Origin: Agromyces kandeliae
GTDB lineage: Bacteria; Actinomycetota; Actinomycetes; Actinomycetales; Microbacteriaceae
Assembly: GCF_009674665.1 (NCBI RefSeq)
Contig: NZ_WKJD01000019.1
Coordinates: forward strand, 310,001 to 374,000
Direction: 5' to 3'
Length of the DNA stretch: 64,000 bases
Within the stretch, counting starts at the first letter, position 1, and each line of letters opens with the position of its first letter. This document shows, piece by piece, positions 44,759-53,175 of this stretch. The position numbers and the translations under genes were made by a program. The notes beneath the pieces were generated by a model, which had not been told where the DNA came from, did not search any database, and saw only the letters and a list, made by a program, of their open reading frames with translations.

Positions 44759-47700
44759 TCAGCTTGCCTTCGCGTCGAACTCCTCGCGCACCCGCTGACC
44801 GACGACCGCCGAGACGCCGTCCTGGCGCATCGAGACGCCGTAGAGGGCGTCCGCGATCTCCATGGTGCGCTTCTGGTGCGTGATGACGATCAGCTGGCTC
44901 TCCTCGCGCAGGGCCTCGAAGGTCGTCAGCAGTCGCCCGAGGTTCGCGTCGTCGAGCGCGGCCTCGACCTCGTCCATGATGTAGAACGGGCTCGGGCGGG
45001 CCTTGAAGATCGCCATGAGCAGCGCGACCGCCGCGAGCGAGCGCTCGCCGCCCGAGAGCAGCGAGAGGCGCTCGATCTTCTTGCCCGCGGGCTTCACGCT
45101 CACCTCGATGCCCGTCGTGAGCAGGTCGTCGGGGTTCGTGAGGGAGATGCGCCCCTCGCCGCCGGGGAACAGGATCGGGAAGACGTCGGCGAACGCCTCG
45201 CGCGTGTCCTCGAACGCGGAGCGGAAGATCGACTCCATGCGGCCGTCGATCTCCTCGATGATCGTGAGGAGGTCCTTGCGGGTGTTCGCGAGGTCCGTGA
45301 GCTGCTCGGTGAGGAACTGGTGGCGCTGCTCGAGCGCCGCGAACTCCTCGAGCGCGAGCGGGTTGACCCGGCCGAGCTGGGCGAGCTTGCGTTCGGCGGC
45401 CTGCAGTCGCTTCTGCTGCTCGGCGCGCACGAACGGACGCGGCTCGGCCTCGGCGTCGGCCTCGTCCGGGATCGGCTGGTCGGGCCCGTACTCGGCGACG
45501 AGGACCTCCTCGCCGAGTCCGAGCTCGCTCTCGGCGCGCTCGACGAGCGATCCGACGTGGAGCTTCTTCTCGTAGATGCGCAGCTCGAGGCCGTGCACGT
45601 CCTCGGTCACCGCCTGCAGGCGCTCACGGGCGGATGCCTCGGCGCGACGCGCGACCTGGACCTCCTCGTTGCGGCTCGCCCGCTCGGCCTCGGCGGCGGC
45701 CAGCGCGACGCGGGCCTCCGCCACCGACCGGCCGACCGCGGCGAGGACCGGGGGCAGCGCATCGGCGACGCGCGACGCCGCCCCGAGCTGGGCGCGGCGG
45801 ACGACGGCGCGGCGCGCCGCCTCGTCGGCGGCACGGCGCTCGGCCTCGTGCTGGCGCTCCATCGCGACGATGCGCGCCTCCTCGGCGCGGACCCGCTCGC
45901 GCGCCGTCTCGAGCCGCAGCCGCGCCTCGACCTCGCCCTCGCGAGCCCGTTCGAGCGCGGCGAGCGCGCCGTCGCGGCGTTCGGCCTCGAGCACGGGGCG
46001 CGCTTCGCCGCGAGCGGCCTCGAGCTCCGCCTTCGCCGTCGTCGCGGCCTGCTCGGCCTCGGCGATGCGCTCCTCGGCGGTGCGGACCGCGTCGGCGAGT
46101 CGGTCGGTCTCGGCACCGGCGGCCTCGGCCTGCACGCGGGCGCGGTTCAGCGACTCGGTGCGCTGGGCGAGCTGGGCGTCGAACTCGCGGAGCGCGGCGA
46201 GCGCGAGCTTCGACTGCTCCTTGGCGTGCTCGGCGTCTCCGCGCTGCGCGTCGAGGTCGAAGCGGGCGCGCTCGATGTCGGCTCGGACCTCGTCGAGCCG
46301 CGACTGGGCGCGGTCGCGCTCGGCGATCAGCTCGATGCGGCTCTGCGTGCGGCCCGAGCCTCCGTGCACGACGAAGCGGCCGACGACGGTGCCGTCGCGC
46401 GTGATCACGGTCGCCGGGCGGTCGAGCGCGGCGAGCGCGGGCTCGGCCGCGCGGACGGCGTCGAGGTCGTCGGCGACGAGCACCTCGCCGAGGAGGGCGA
46501 GGACGCCGGCGGGCGCGGTGACCACGTCGGCGGCGGCCGTGAGCCCGTCGACCTCGAGGCGTCCGGCACCGGAGAGGTCGGAGCCCGGCTCGGCGATCGC
46601 GAGCGCGACGCGGCCGAGGTCCCCCTCGGTCGCGATCCCGACGGCCCGGAGTGCCGCCTCGCGGTCGTCGACGAGCACGGACTCGGCGAGCGGTCCGAGA
46701 GCCGCCGCGATCGCGGCCTCGAAGCCGGGCTCGACGCGCAGGTGCTCGGCGAGCAGGCCCCGCACGCCCGCGGTGCCGGAGGCGGCGAGCGCTGCCGACC
46801 CGTCCTTCTGGTCGAGCGCGAGCGAGAGCGCGCCGACTCGCGCGCCGAGCGCGTCGCGTTCGCGCTCGCGTTCGTGGAGCGCCTCGCGCAGCTTCTCGAT
46901 CTCGGCTTCGGCCTCGAAGACCGCGGCCTGCGCGAGCTCGTACGCCTCGTCGAGGTCGGTCGCGGCGGCGGGATCGGCATCGGACTCGGCCTCGACCCGT
47001 GCGAGGTCGGCGGCCGCGGCCTCACGGCGCGACTGCGCCGCGTCGAGGGCGTTCCGGTGCCGGAGCACCTCGCCGCGTACTGCGGCGAGCTTCGAGGCGG
47101 CGGTGTCGGCGCGGCCCGAGAGCTGGGACGCCCGCAGGTCGTACTCGCTGACCCGTGCCGCCTGCGCCGCGATCTCCTCGTCGACGGCGTCGAGCGCGGA
47201 CCGGGCGTCTCGGGTCGTGATCGCCGCCTGCTCGAGCGCGGACGCCGCGTCGCCGACGCCGCCGCGGATGCCGTCGAGCTCGCCGCGCGCCGCGGCGATG
47301 TCGGCGAGCGTCACGGTCGGCGCGGCATCCGTGCCCTCGTCGGCGGCGGAGAGCAGCGCGATGCGCTGGCGTGCGAGCGAGTCGAGCGAGCGCAGCCGTG
47401 CCTCGGACTGCTCGAGCGCGAAGCTCACCGCGCGGGCCGTGTCGACGTCGTCGCCGCCCTGCGCCTGCTCGAGCCGAGCGATGTGCGCCTGGTGGCGTTC
47501 GAGCTCCTGCTGCAGCACGAGGCGCTCGGCGTGCCGTTCGTGCTCGGTGCGCCCGGCGGCCTCGAGCGCGCGGCGCAGCTCGACGACCTCGTCGGCCACG
47601 AGCCGGGCCTTCGCGTCGCGCACGACCGCGGCGATGCCGGCGGCCTCGCGCGCGACCTCGGCCTGGCGCCCGAGCGGCTTCAGCTGGCGGCGCAGCTCTG

Positions 47701-48286
47701 CGGCGAGGTCGGTCAGCCGCGTGAGGTTCGCCTGCATCGCGTCGAGCTTCCGGAGCGTCTTCTCCTTGCGGCGACGGTGCTTCAGGATGCCGGCGGCCTC
47801 CTCGATGAACCCCCGACGGTCCTCGGGGCTCGCGTGCAGCACCTGGTCGAGCTGGCCCTGCCCGACGATGACGTGCATCTCACGGCCGAGACCCGAATCG
47901 CTGAGCAGCTCCTGCACGTCGAGCAGGCGGCACTGCTCGCCGTTGATCGCGTACTCGCTGCCGCCGTTGCGGAACAGCGTGCGCGAGATCGTGACCTCGG
48001 TGTACTCGATCGGGAGCGCGCCGTCGGAGTTGTCGATGGTCAGGCTCACCTCGGCGCGGCCGAGCGGGCCGCGCGTGGACGTGCCCGCGAAGATGACGTC
48101 CTCCATCTTCCCGCCGCGGAGCGTCTTGGCGCCCTGCTCGCCCATGACCCACGCGAGCGCGTCGACGACGTTCGACTTGCCGGAGCCGTTCGGGCCGACG
48201 ATGCACGTCACCCCGGGCTCGAACGCGAAGGTGGTCGGCTGCGCGAAGGACTTGAAGCCCTTCAGGGTGAGGCTCTTGAGGTACAT
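44759..48286 (-). CDS. smc: Chromosome segregation protein SMC
   Basis: Condensin ATPase that organises the chromosome with ScpA/ScpB. The 1175-aa protein begins MYLKSLTLKGFKSF with Walker A in GPNGSGKS (residues about 32-39). Long coiled coils (about 170-500 and 660-1010) flank a Gly-rich hinge near 510-640. The C-terminal head holds the signature LSGGERSLAAVALL and Walker B FYIMDEVEAALDD. It is the normal length. A run of Ala/Arg/Glu in the coils makes the opposite strand open for nearly 2,000 codons; that reading is not a gene. The ATG at 48286 follows GGGGGGAC. Confidence 0.97.
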   Translation of the reverse strand: MYLKSLTLKGFKSFAQPTTFAFEPGVTCIVGPNGSGKSNVVDALAWVMGEQGAKTLRGGKMEDVIFAGTSTRGPLGRAEVSLTIDNSDGALPIEYTEVTISRTLFRNGGSEYAINGEQCRLLDVQELLSDSGLGREMHVIVGQGQLDQVLHASPEDRRGFIEEAAGILKHRRRKEKTLRKLDAMQANLTRLTDLAAELRRQLKPLGRQAEVAREAAGIAAVVRDAKARLVADEVVELRRALEAAGRTEHERHAERLVLQQELERHQAHIARLEQAQGGDDVDTARAVSFALEQSEARLRSLDSLARQRIALLSAADEGTDAAPTVTLADIAAARGELDGIRGGVGDAASALEQAAITTRDARSALDAVDEEIAAQAARVSEYDLRASQLSGRADTAASKLAAVRGEVLRHRNALDAAQSRREAAAADLARVEAESDADPAAATDLDEAYELAQAAVFEAEAEIEKLREALHERERERDALGARVGALSLALDQKDGSAALAASGTAGVRGLLAEHLRVEPGFEAAIAAALGPLAESVLVDDREAALRAVGIATEGDLGRVALAIAEPGSDLSGAGRLEVDGLTAAADVVTAPAGVLALLGEVLVADDLDAVRAAEPALAALDRPATVITRDGTVVGRFVVHGGSGRTQSRIELIAERDRAQSRLDEVRADIERARFDLDAQRGDAEHAKEQSKLALAALREFDAQLAQRTESLNRARVQAEAAGAETDRLADAVRTAEERIAEAEQAATTAKAELEAARGEARPVLEAERRDGALAALERAREGEVEARLRLETARERVRAEEARIVAMERQHEAERRAADEAARRAVVRRAQLGAASRVADALPPVLAAVGRSVAEARVALAAAEAERASRNEEVQVARRAEASARERLQAVTEDVHGLELRIYEKKLHVGSLVERAESELGLGEEVLVAEYGPDQPIPDEADAEAEPRPFVRAEQQKRLQAAERKLAQLGRVNPLALEEFAALEQRHQFLTEQLTDLANTRKDLLTIIEEIDGRMESIFRSAFEDTREAFADVFPILFPGGEGRISLTNPDDLLTTGIEVSVKPAGKKIERLSLLSGGERSLAAVALLMAIFKARPSPFYIMDEVEAALDDANLGRLLTTFEALREESQLIVITHQKRTMEIADALYGVSMRQDGVSAVVGQRVREEFDAKAS

Positions 48287-48491
48287 GTCCCCCCGGTGTC
48301 GCGGCGTGATGGTGCTGGATGCCTCGGACGAGCGTACCCGAGCGGATGCCACGGGTCCGGTTCGCTCGCCGCGTTCGGGCGGATCGGGCCCGCCAACGGC
48401 GCCGGCGCCATGGTCGTCGTCTCGGATGGCGGTACCGGGGCGTGCGTCGTGTGGCTAGGCTGGCAGGCTGCTCCGAGTCGAGGGAGGTCGC

Positions 48492-49586
48492 ATGGGCGCA
48501 GAGGTGCGGGAGATCCGCCTGTCGACGGCGACGGATGCCACGGCGCCCTCCGAACTCGACGCGTACGCCGCGCTGATCCGCCGGCTCGACCTCGAGCGCC
48601 TCGGCACCGACGAGCTCGCGCGACCCGTGCCGGAACTACTCCGGGAATTCGCGGACGACCCGTACCGCGCGCACGTGCCGCTCGGCGCGTTCGACGGCGG
48701 GACCCTCGTCGGCATGGCCGAGCTCGAGTGGGAGCGCGACGACGACGCTCGCACCGCCTACCTCGTGATGCTCGGCGTCGCGCCCGATCGCCGCCGTCAG
48801 GACATCGGCTCCGCGCTGCTCGCGCACGCCGAGCGCGTCGCGTCCGATGCGGGACGCCCGACCCTCGTCCTGTCGGCCGACCACGGTGCCGGCCACGGGA
48901 CGGACCCCGCCGACGGGACCGCGCCGAGCCCCGGAGGCGTCCTGCGCGCACCCCAGGGCGATGCGACGATCCCGGCCGACGACCCGGCCGTACGATTCGC
49001 CCGGGCCCACGGCTACGCGCTCGGCCAGCTCGACCGGGTGAGCGTGCTCGACGTCGCTGGCCGCGCGGCCGAGTTCGCGGCGCGGCTCGCGGACCTCGCG
49101 GCGCCCGACCCCTACCGGGTGCGAACGTGGGTCGACCGCGCACCCGACGACCTCGTCGATTCGCTCGCCGTGGCCCACGAGCGGATGTCGGTCGATGCGC
49201 CGTCGGGCGCCATCGCGTACGAACTCGAGCACTGGGACGCCGACCGGGTCCGGGACGAGGAGCGTCGGTCCCTCGCCAAGGGCCGGACCACGCTCACCGC
49301 CGCTGCCGTCGCGCCCGACGGCGCCGTCGCCGGGTTCACCGTGCTGTCGCTGCTCGCCGACTCCCCCGCCGTCGAGCAGTGGGACACCATCGTGCTCGCC
49401 GCCCACCGGGGCCACCGCCTCGGCATGCGGCTGAAGCTCGAGAACCTCCTCCTGCTCCAGGCGGCGGATGCCTCGCGCGAACGCGTCTACACCTGGAATG
49501 CCGACGAGAACGAGCACATGCTCGCCATCAACCTCGACCTCGGCTTCCGGCCGTTCGCCCTCGAGTCCGTCTGGCAGCGGCCGTGA
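48492..49586 (+). CDS. Two-domain GNAT acetyltransferase (copy 1)
   Basis: A 364-aa protein with two GNAT folds. The first carries the acetyl-CoA loop VAPDRRRQDIGSALLAHAE (about residues 95-115) and the second has LAAHRGHRLGMRLKLENLLL (about 300-320), close to the end [20 protein letters not shown]. The substrate is unknown; antibiotic- or amine-acetylating enzymes of the tandem type are possible. It is coupled by a 4-bp overlap to a paralogue. A TAGGCT -10 (48456-48461) and an AGGGAGG ribosome-binding site precede the ATG. Confidence 0.85.
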   Translation: MGAEVREIRLSTATDATAPSELDAYAALIRRLDLERLGTDELARPVPELLREFADDPYRAHVPLGAFDGGTLVGMAELEWERDDDARTAYLVMLGVAPDRRRQDIGSALLAHAERVASDAGRPTLVLSADHGAGHGTDPADGTAPSPGGVLRAPQGDATIPADDPAVRFARAHGYALGQLDRVSVLDVAGRAAEFAARLADLAAPDPYRVRTWVDRAPDDLVDSLAVAHERMSVDAPSGAIAYELEHWDADRVRDEERRSLAKGRTTLTAAAVAPDGAVAGFTVLSLLADSPAVEQWDTIVLAAHRGHRLGMRLKLENLLLLQAADASRERVYTWNADENEHMLAINLDLGFRPFALESVWQRP

Positions 49587-50686
49587 ACGGCGACGCGCCC
49601 GTGAGCGGCGCCGCAGCGACGAGCGGCCCGGGCACGCTGCGTCCGATCGAGGCCCCCGACCGCATCGGGATAGCCGAGTCGGCCGACCTGGAGGCCTACG
49701 CCGACTTCGCCCGTCGCATCCAGCTCGAGACCATCGGCACGGACGAGTTCAGCCACTCGCCGGCCGAACTCGCCGTGCTCGGAGGGAACCCGTACCTCGA
49801 GCGACGGCGTTTCGGGATCTTCGACGACGGTCGCCTGGTCGCGGCGGTCGCAGCGTGGTGGGAACGCGAGCAGGAGGACGGCGCGCCCATGATCACGATG
49901 GTCGGAGTGGACCCGGCGTATCGCCGACGCGGACTCGGCGGTCGCGTGCTCGACGCGATCGAGGCATCCGCTCGCGACGCCGGACGCCACGCCACGATCA
50001 TGATCTCGGAGCACCGCACCGACGACGGCTCGGGGGAACGCCTCCACGCGCCGCAGGGCGGCGCGTCGCTGCCCGCCGACGCGCCGTCGGTCCGGTTCGC
50101 GCGTTCGCGCGGCTACCACCTCGGCCAGTTGCTCGTCGCGAGCGCCCTCCCCGTCTCCGGGCTCGGCGCACGCGTCCGCGGCCTCGCCGAGCAGGCCGCA
50201 CGATCCGACGGCTACCGCCTCGAGCACTGGCGCGATCACACGCCCGCCGAACACCTCGACGCGTTCGCGCTCGCCCGCTCGCAGATGGTGGCGGAGGCGC
50301 CGAGCGGCGCCGTCGACTTCCCCGACGAGCACTGGGACGCGGCGCGCATCCTGGACGAGGAGGCGCGCGCCGTCGCGGCCGGACGGACGCACCTGACGGT
50401 CGCCGCGATCGCGCCCGGCGGTGAGATCGCCGGCTTCACCATCCTCACGCTCGCCCCCGGCAAGCGCGGGGCCTACCAGGACGACACGCTGGTCCTCGCC
50501 CCGCACCGCGGCCACGGCCTCGGCATGCGGATGAAGCTCGCGAACCTCGTCGCGCTCGCGGACGCGGCGCCCGAGCGGACGGAGGTCTACACCTGGAACG
50601 CGGACGAGAACGGACCCATGCTCGCGATCAACCGCGAACTGGGCTTCCGCCCGCATTCGATCCAGGCGACGTGGCAGCGGGGCTGA
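49583..50686 (+). CDS. Two-domain GNAT acetyltransferase (copy 2)
   Basis: A 367-aa paralogue of the preceding gene: [19 protein letters not shown] in domain 1 and [20 protein letters not shown] in domain 2, ending [20 protein letters not shown]. Shared features include the AP(S)GA segment before a (D/E)-H-W-D-A block in both copies. The GTG start overlaps copy 1's stop (GTGA). Its last 59 bp overlap the 3' end of mutM on the other strand. A tandem duplication that has diverged is the simplest reading. Confidence 0.85.
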   Translation: MNGDAPVSGAAATSGPGTLRPIEAPDRIGIAESADLEAYADFARRIQLETIGTDEFSHSPAELAVLGGNPYLERRRFGIFDDGRLVAAVAAWWEREQEDGAPMITMVGVDPAYRRRGLGGRVLDAIEASARDAGRHATIMISEHRTDDGSGERLHAPQGGASLPADAPSVRFARSRGYHLGQLLVASALPVSGLGARVRGLAEQAARSDGYRLEHWRDHTPAEHLDAFALARSQMVAEAPSGAVDFPDEHWDAARILDEEARAVAAGRTHLTVAAIAPGGEIAGFTILTLAPGKRGAYQDDTLVLAPHRGHGLGMRMKLANLVALADAAPERTEVYTWNADENGPMLAINRELGFRPHSIQATWQRG

Positions 50687-51644
50687 CCCGGACGACCGGC
50701 GTCGACGCGCCCGAGGTGGCACCGCTGCCGGCGCCGGCGCGCAGCCGCTGGCAGCGCGGGCACCGATGCGACGAGCGGTTCATGAACGCCTCGCGCACGA
50801 TGGGCGTCCCGCACCGAGGGCACGGCCGGCCGGCGCGGCCGTAGGCGTTCAGCGAGTGGGCGAAGTACCCGGACGCGCCGTTGACGTTGACGTACTGCGC
50901 GTCGAAGCTCGTGCCGCCCTCGGCGAGCGCCTTCTGCAGCACCTCGCGCACGGCCGCGAGCAGTTCGCGCACGCGCCGCCGGCTGAGGCTCGATGCCGGC
51001 TGCTCGCCGTGCATGCGGACCGCCCAGAGCGCCTCGTCGGCGTAGATGTTGCCGATGCCCGAAACCACGCCCTGGTCGAGCAGCACGCGCTTGACGCCGG
51101 TCGCCCGCCGGGCGAGCGCCGCCGTGAACGCGCCGTCGTCGAACGCCGGGTCGAGCGGATCGCGGGCGATGTGGGCCACCTGCGACGGGATCGAACGCGC
51201 CCACGGGCCGGAGACGTCGGCGGAGAACCCCGCCACGCGCCCGTCCGACGCGGGCACCATGCGATCGATCGCCATCGAACCGAAGATGCGCTGGTCGACG
51301 AAGTCGACGCGGAGCTCGCCGTGGACCGGGTGGTCGAGGTGGAGCCGGATCCGCGCGTGGCGGTCGTCGCCCGGATGGTCCGGCGTGCGGAGCAGGAGCT
51401 GGCCGCTCATGCCGAGGTGCCCCACGAGCGCGGCGCCTCCGGCGAGCGGCATCCAGAGGAACTTGCCGCGACGCACGGCGGCCTCGATGCGCTCGCCGGT
51501 GAGCAGCGTCTCGAAGTCGCCGGACGCCGCTTCGTGACGCTTGAGCGAGCGGACGTCGAGCACCTCGACCCCGGCGACGCGCGCGCCGGTGACCGCGGGC
51601 GCGAGCCCGGCCCGGACGACCTCGACCTCGGGCAGTTCCGGCAC
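50628..51644 (-). CDS. mutM: Formamidopyrimidine-DNA glycosylase
   Basis: Excises oxidised purines (8-oxoG, Fapy) and cuts AP sites. The 338-aa protein has the catalytic N-terminal PELPEVEVV (start GTG, so the mature protein begins with Pro), the Lys in [10 protein letters not shown], the lesion-recognition region and the C-terminal zinc finger CPRCG/CPRCQR. About 45 residues past the zinc finger extend it beyond the usual 290 and overlap copy 2 of the acetyltransferase. The tail is not conserved in the family. The gene starts one base after the rnc stop. Confidence 0.95.
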   Translation of the reverse strand: MPELPEVEVVRAGLAPAVTGARVAGVEVLDVRSLKRHEAASGDFETLLTGERIEAAVRRGKFLWMPLAGGAALVGHLGMSGQLLLRTPDHPGDDRHARIRLHLDHPVHGELRVDFVDQRIFGSMAIDRMVPASDGRVAGFSADVSGPWARSIPSQVAHIARDPLDPAFDDGAFTAALARRATGVKRVLLDQGVVSGIGNIYADEALWAVRMHGEQPASSLSRRRVRELLAAVREVLQKALAEGGTSFDAQYVNVNGASGYFAHSLNAYGRAGRPCPRCGTPIVREAFMNRSSHRCPRCQRLRAGAGSGATSGASTPVVRVSPAATSPGSNAGGSPVRG

Positions 51645-51645
51645 G

Positions 51646-52377
51646 TCAGCGGTCGTTCAGGGTGGTCCAGGCCTCGAGCGCGGCCGCCATCTCGGCCTGC
51701 TTCTTGCTCGAGCCCTCGCCCGACGCGGTCACGAGGCCCGCGACGGTGACCGTCGCGACGAAGTGCTTGCTGTGGTCGGGGCCGCTCTCGCTCACGGAGT
51801 ACGACGGCGCGGCCGCGCCGCGGCGGGCGGCGATCTCCTGCAGGCTCGTCTTGGGGTCCATGGCCGCTCCGAACCGGTCGGGGTCGAGCATGAGGGGCGT
51901 GATGAGCCGCAGCACGAGGTCGGTCGCGATCTCGCCGCCCCGCGAGAGGTAGACGGCGCCGATGATCGCCTCGACGGTGTCCGCGAGGATCGACGGCTTC
52001 TCGGCGCCACCCGTCATCGTCTCGCCGCGGCCGAGGCGGATGTACGGGCCGAGACCGATCGCCCGCGCGACCTCGGCCAGCGCGACGCTCGAGACGAGGC
52101 TCGCCCGGCGCTTGGCCAGCTCGCCCTCGTCGAGCTCGGGGTGGTCGGTGAACAGCTTGACGGTCACCGCCTGCCCGAGGATCGAGTCGCCGAGGAACTC
52201 CAGGCGCTCGTTCGTCGGGATCCCGCCGTTCTCATACGCGAACGACCGGTGCGTGAGTGCGAGGAGCAGGAGTTCGGGGTCGAGCTCGACGCGCAGCGTG
52301 CGCTGCAACTCGGCGAGCTCGTCGGCCCCGGTGTCCGTGCGCTCGACGCGCCTCACGACCGGTCGTTCGTCGTTCAC
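51646..52377 (-). CDS. rnc: Ribonuclease III
   Basis: Double-strand-specific endonuclease for rRNA processing and mRNA decay. The 243-aa protein shows the catalytic signature [12 protein letters not shown] (about residues 59-70), the second acidic motif in [15 protein letters not shown], and a C-terminal dsRBD ([14 protein letters not shown], then [18 protein letters not shown]). The start is GTG at 52377, 7 bp after rpmF. The set DUF177-rpmF-rnc-mutM is conserved in actinobacteria. Confidence 0.96.
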   Translation of the reverse strand: MNDERPVVRRVERTDTGADELAELQRTLRVELDPELLLLALTHRSFAYENGGIPTNERLEFLGDSILGQAVTVKLFTDHPELDEGELAKRRASLVSSVALAEVARAIGLGPYIRLGRGETMTGGAEKPSILADTVEAIIGAVYLSRGGEIATDLVLRLITPLMLDPDRFGAAMDPKTSLQEIAARRGAAAPSYSVSESGPDHSKHFVATVTVAGLVTASGEGSSKKQAEMAAALEAWTTLNDR

Positions 52378-52384
52378 GGGCCGA

Positions 52385-52588
52385 CTAGACGTCGGCGACC
52401 TTGCGGCCCTTGTACTCGAGGAAGAGCGGGGTGCCCGCCGAGTCCTCGACCACGCGTGCGCGGTGCGGGAGGCTGTAGGTGACCTTGCCGTTCTCGACGG
52501 TCTTGACGAGCGTGGGGGCCTCGGCCTTCCACTGCGAACGGCGCGCGTGGGTGTTGGCGCGTGACTTCTTCCGCTTGGGAACAGCCAT
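52385..52588 (-). CDS. rpmF: 50S ribosomal protein L32
   Basis: A 67-aa large-subunit protein. The start [17 protein letters not shown] is typical. The zinc-binding cysteines of many L32 proteins are absent (no Cys), so this is the zinc-free form, known to replace the zinc form in some actinobacteria. It lies 9 bp after the DUF177 gene. Confidence 0.96.
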   Translation of the reverse strand: MAVPKRKKSRANTHARRSQWKAEAPTLVKTVENGKVTYSLPHRARVVEDSAGTPLFLEYKGRKVADV

Positions 52589-52597
52589 GACTCTCTC

Positions 52598-53161
52598 TCA
52601 ATCTCTCTGCTGGTCGGCGTCGGATGCAGCATCCGCGCCCTCGTCTTCGGAAGCCGTGAACCCTGCGAGCGCAGCCCAACGCGGGTCGTTCTCTACAGGG
52701 GTGACGAGTTCCGGATGATCGGCCAGACGCTGTCCGGTCTCGGGGTCGAGACCCGGGCAGTCAGGCCGGCACACCGGCTGGAACGGCAGTGCCAGGACTG
52801 CCGCATCTCGGATGAGCGGTTCAAGATCCACGTGGTCGTCTTGAACCTCATACTCGAAAGCTTCCCCAGAATGATACGCGAAAAGCTCCTGGAACTCGAC
52901 TCGGACCGGCAGCGCGATGTCGATGAGGCACCGACCGCACTCGCCCTCGGCCGTCGCGTCGACCTCCGCGGTCGCGAGGATGCCCTCGTGGACGGACTCG
53001 AGTCGCACGTCGATCGCGAGGTCGGAGCCCTGCCGGATGGAGACCAGCCCCTCGCCCAGCTGCTCGGGCACGGGCACGTCGAACTGCTGCTCGCGCATCT
53101 CGCCGGGTCGGTTGACGAGGTCGCGCACGTTGATGCTGAAAGGGGAATGCTGTACGGCCAC
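52598..53161 (-). CDS. DUF177 (YceD) family protein
   Basis: A 187-aa protein of the YceD/DUF177 family, which is nearly always next to rpmF and in plants is linked to 23S rRNA accumulation. Motifs: EGECGRCL with a CxxC (about residues 75-78), PVCRPDCPGLDPETG with a second Cys pair, and the NDPRWAALAGF ending characteristic of the family. The four Cys may hold zinc. It begins with GTG and appears leaderless; the -10 TAGGAT ends 8 bp upstream. Confidence 0.92.
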   Translation of the reverse strand: MAVQHSPFSINVRDLVNRPGEMREQQFDVPVPEQLGEGLVSIRQGSDLAIDVRLESVHEGILATAEVDATAEGECGRCLIDIALPVRVEFQELFAYHSGEAFEYEVQDDHVDLEPLIRDAAVLALPFQPVCRPDCPGLDPETGQRLADHPELVTPVENDPRWAALAGFTASEDEGADAASDADQQRD

Positions 53162-53169
53162 GAACGACG

Positions 53170-53175
53170 ATCCTA
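53170..53175 (-). promoter_or_regulatory. -10 element overlapping the stop codon of the preceding gene
   Basis: Minus-strand TAGGAT: its first three bases are the TAG stop of the transglutaminase gene (53173-53175). The predicted start lies at the DUF177 GTG (53161), so DUF177-rpmF-rnc-mutM would begin with a leaderless message. There is no convincing -35 element. Confidence 0.45.

Noticed and set aside
44717..50686. Open frame of nearly 2,000 codons on the plus strand
   Set aside because: It is antisense to smc, with a low-complexity Arg/Leu/Val-rich translation. Only its 3' end (from 49583) is a real acetyltransferase gene. GC-rich third positions make such frames open by chance.
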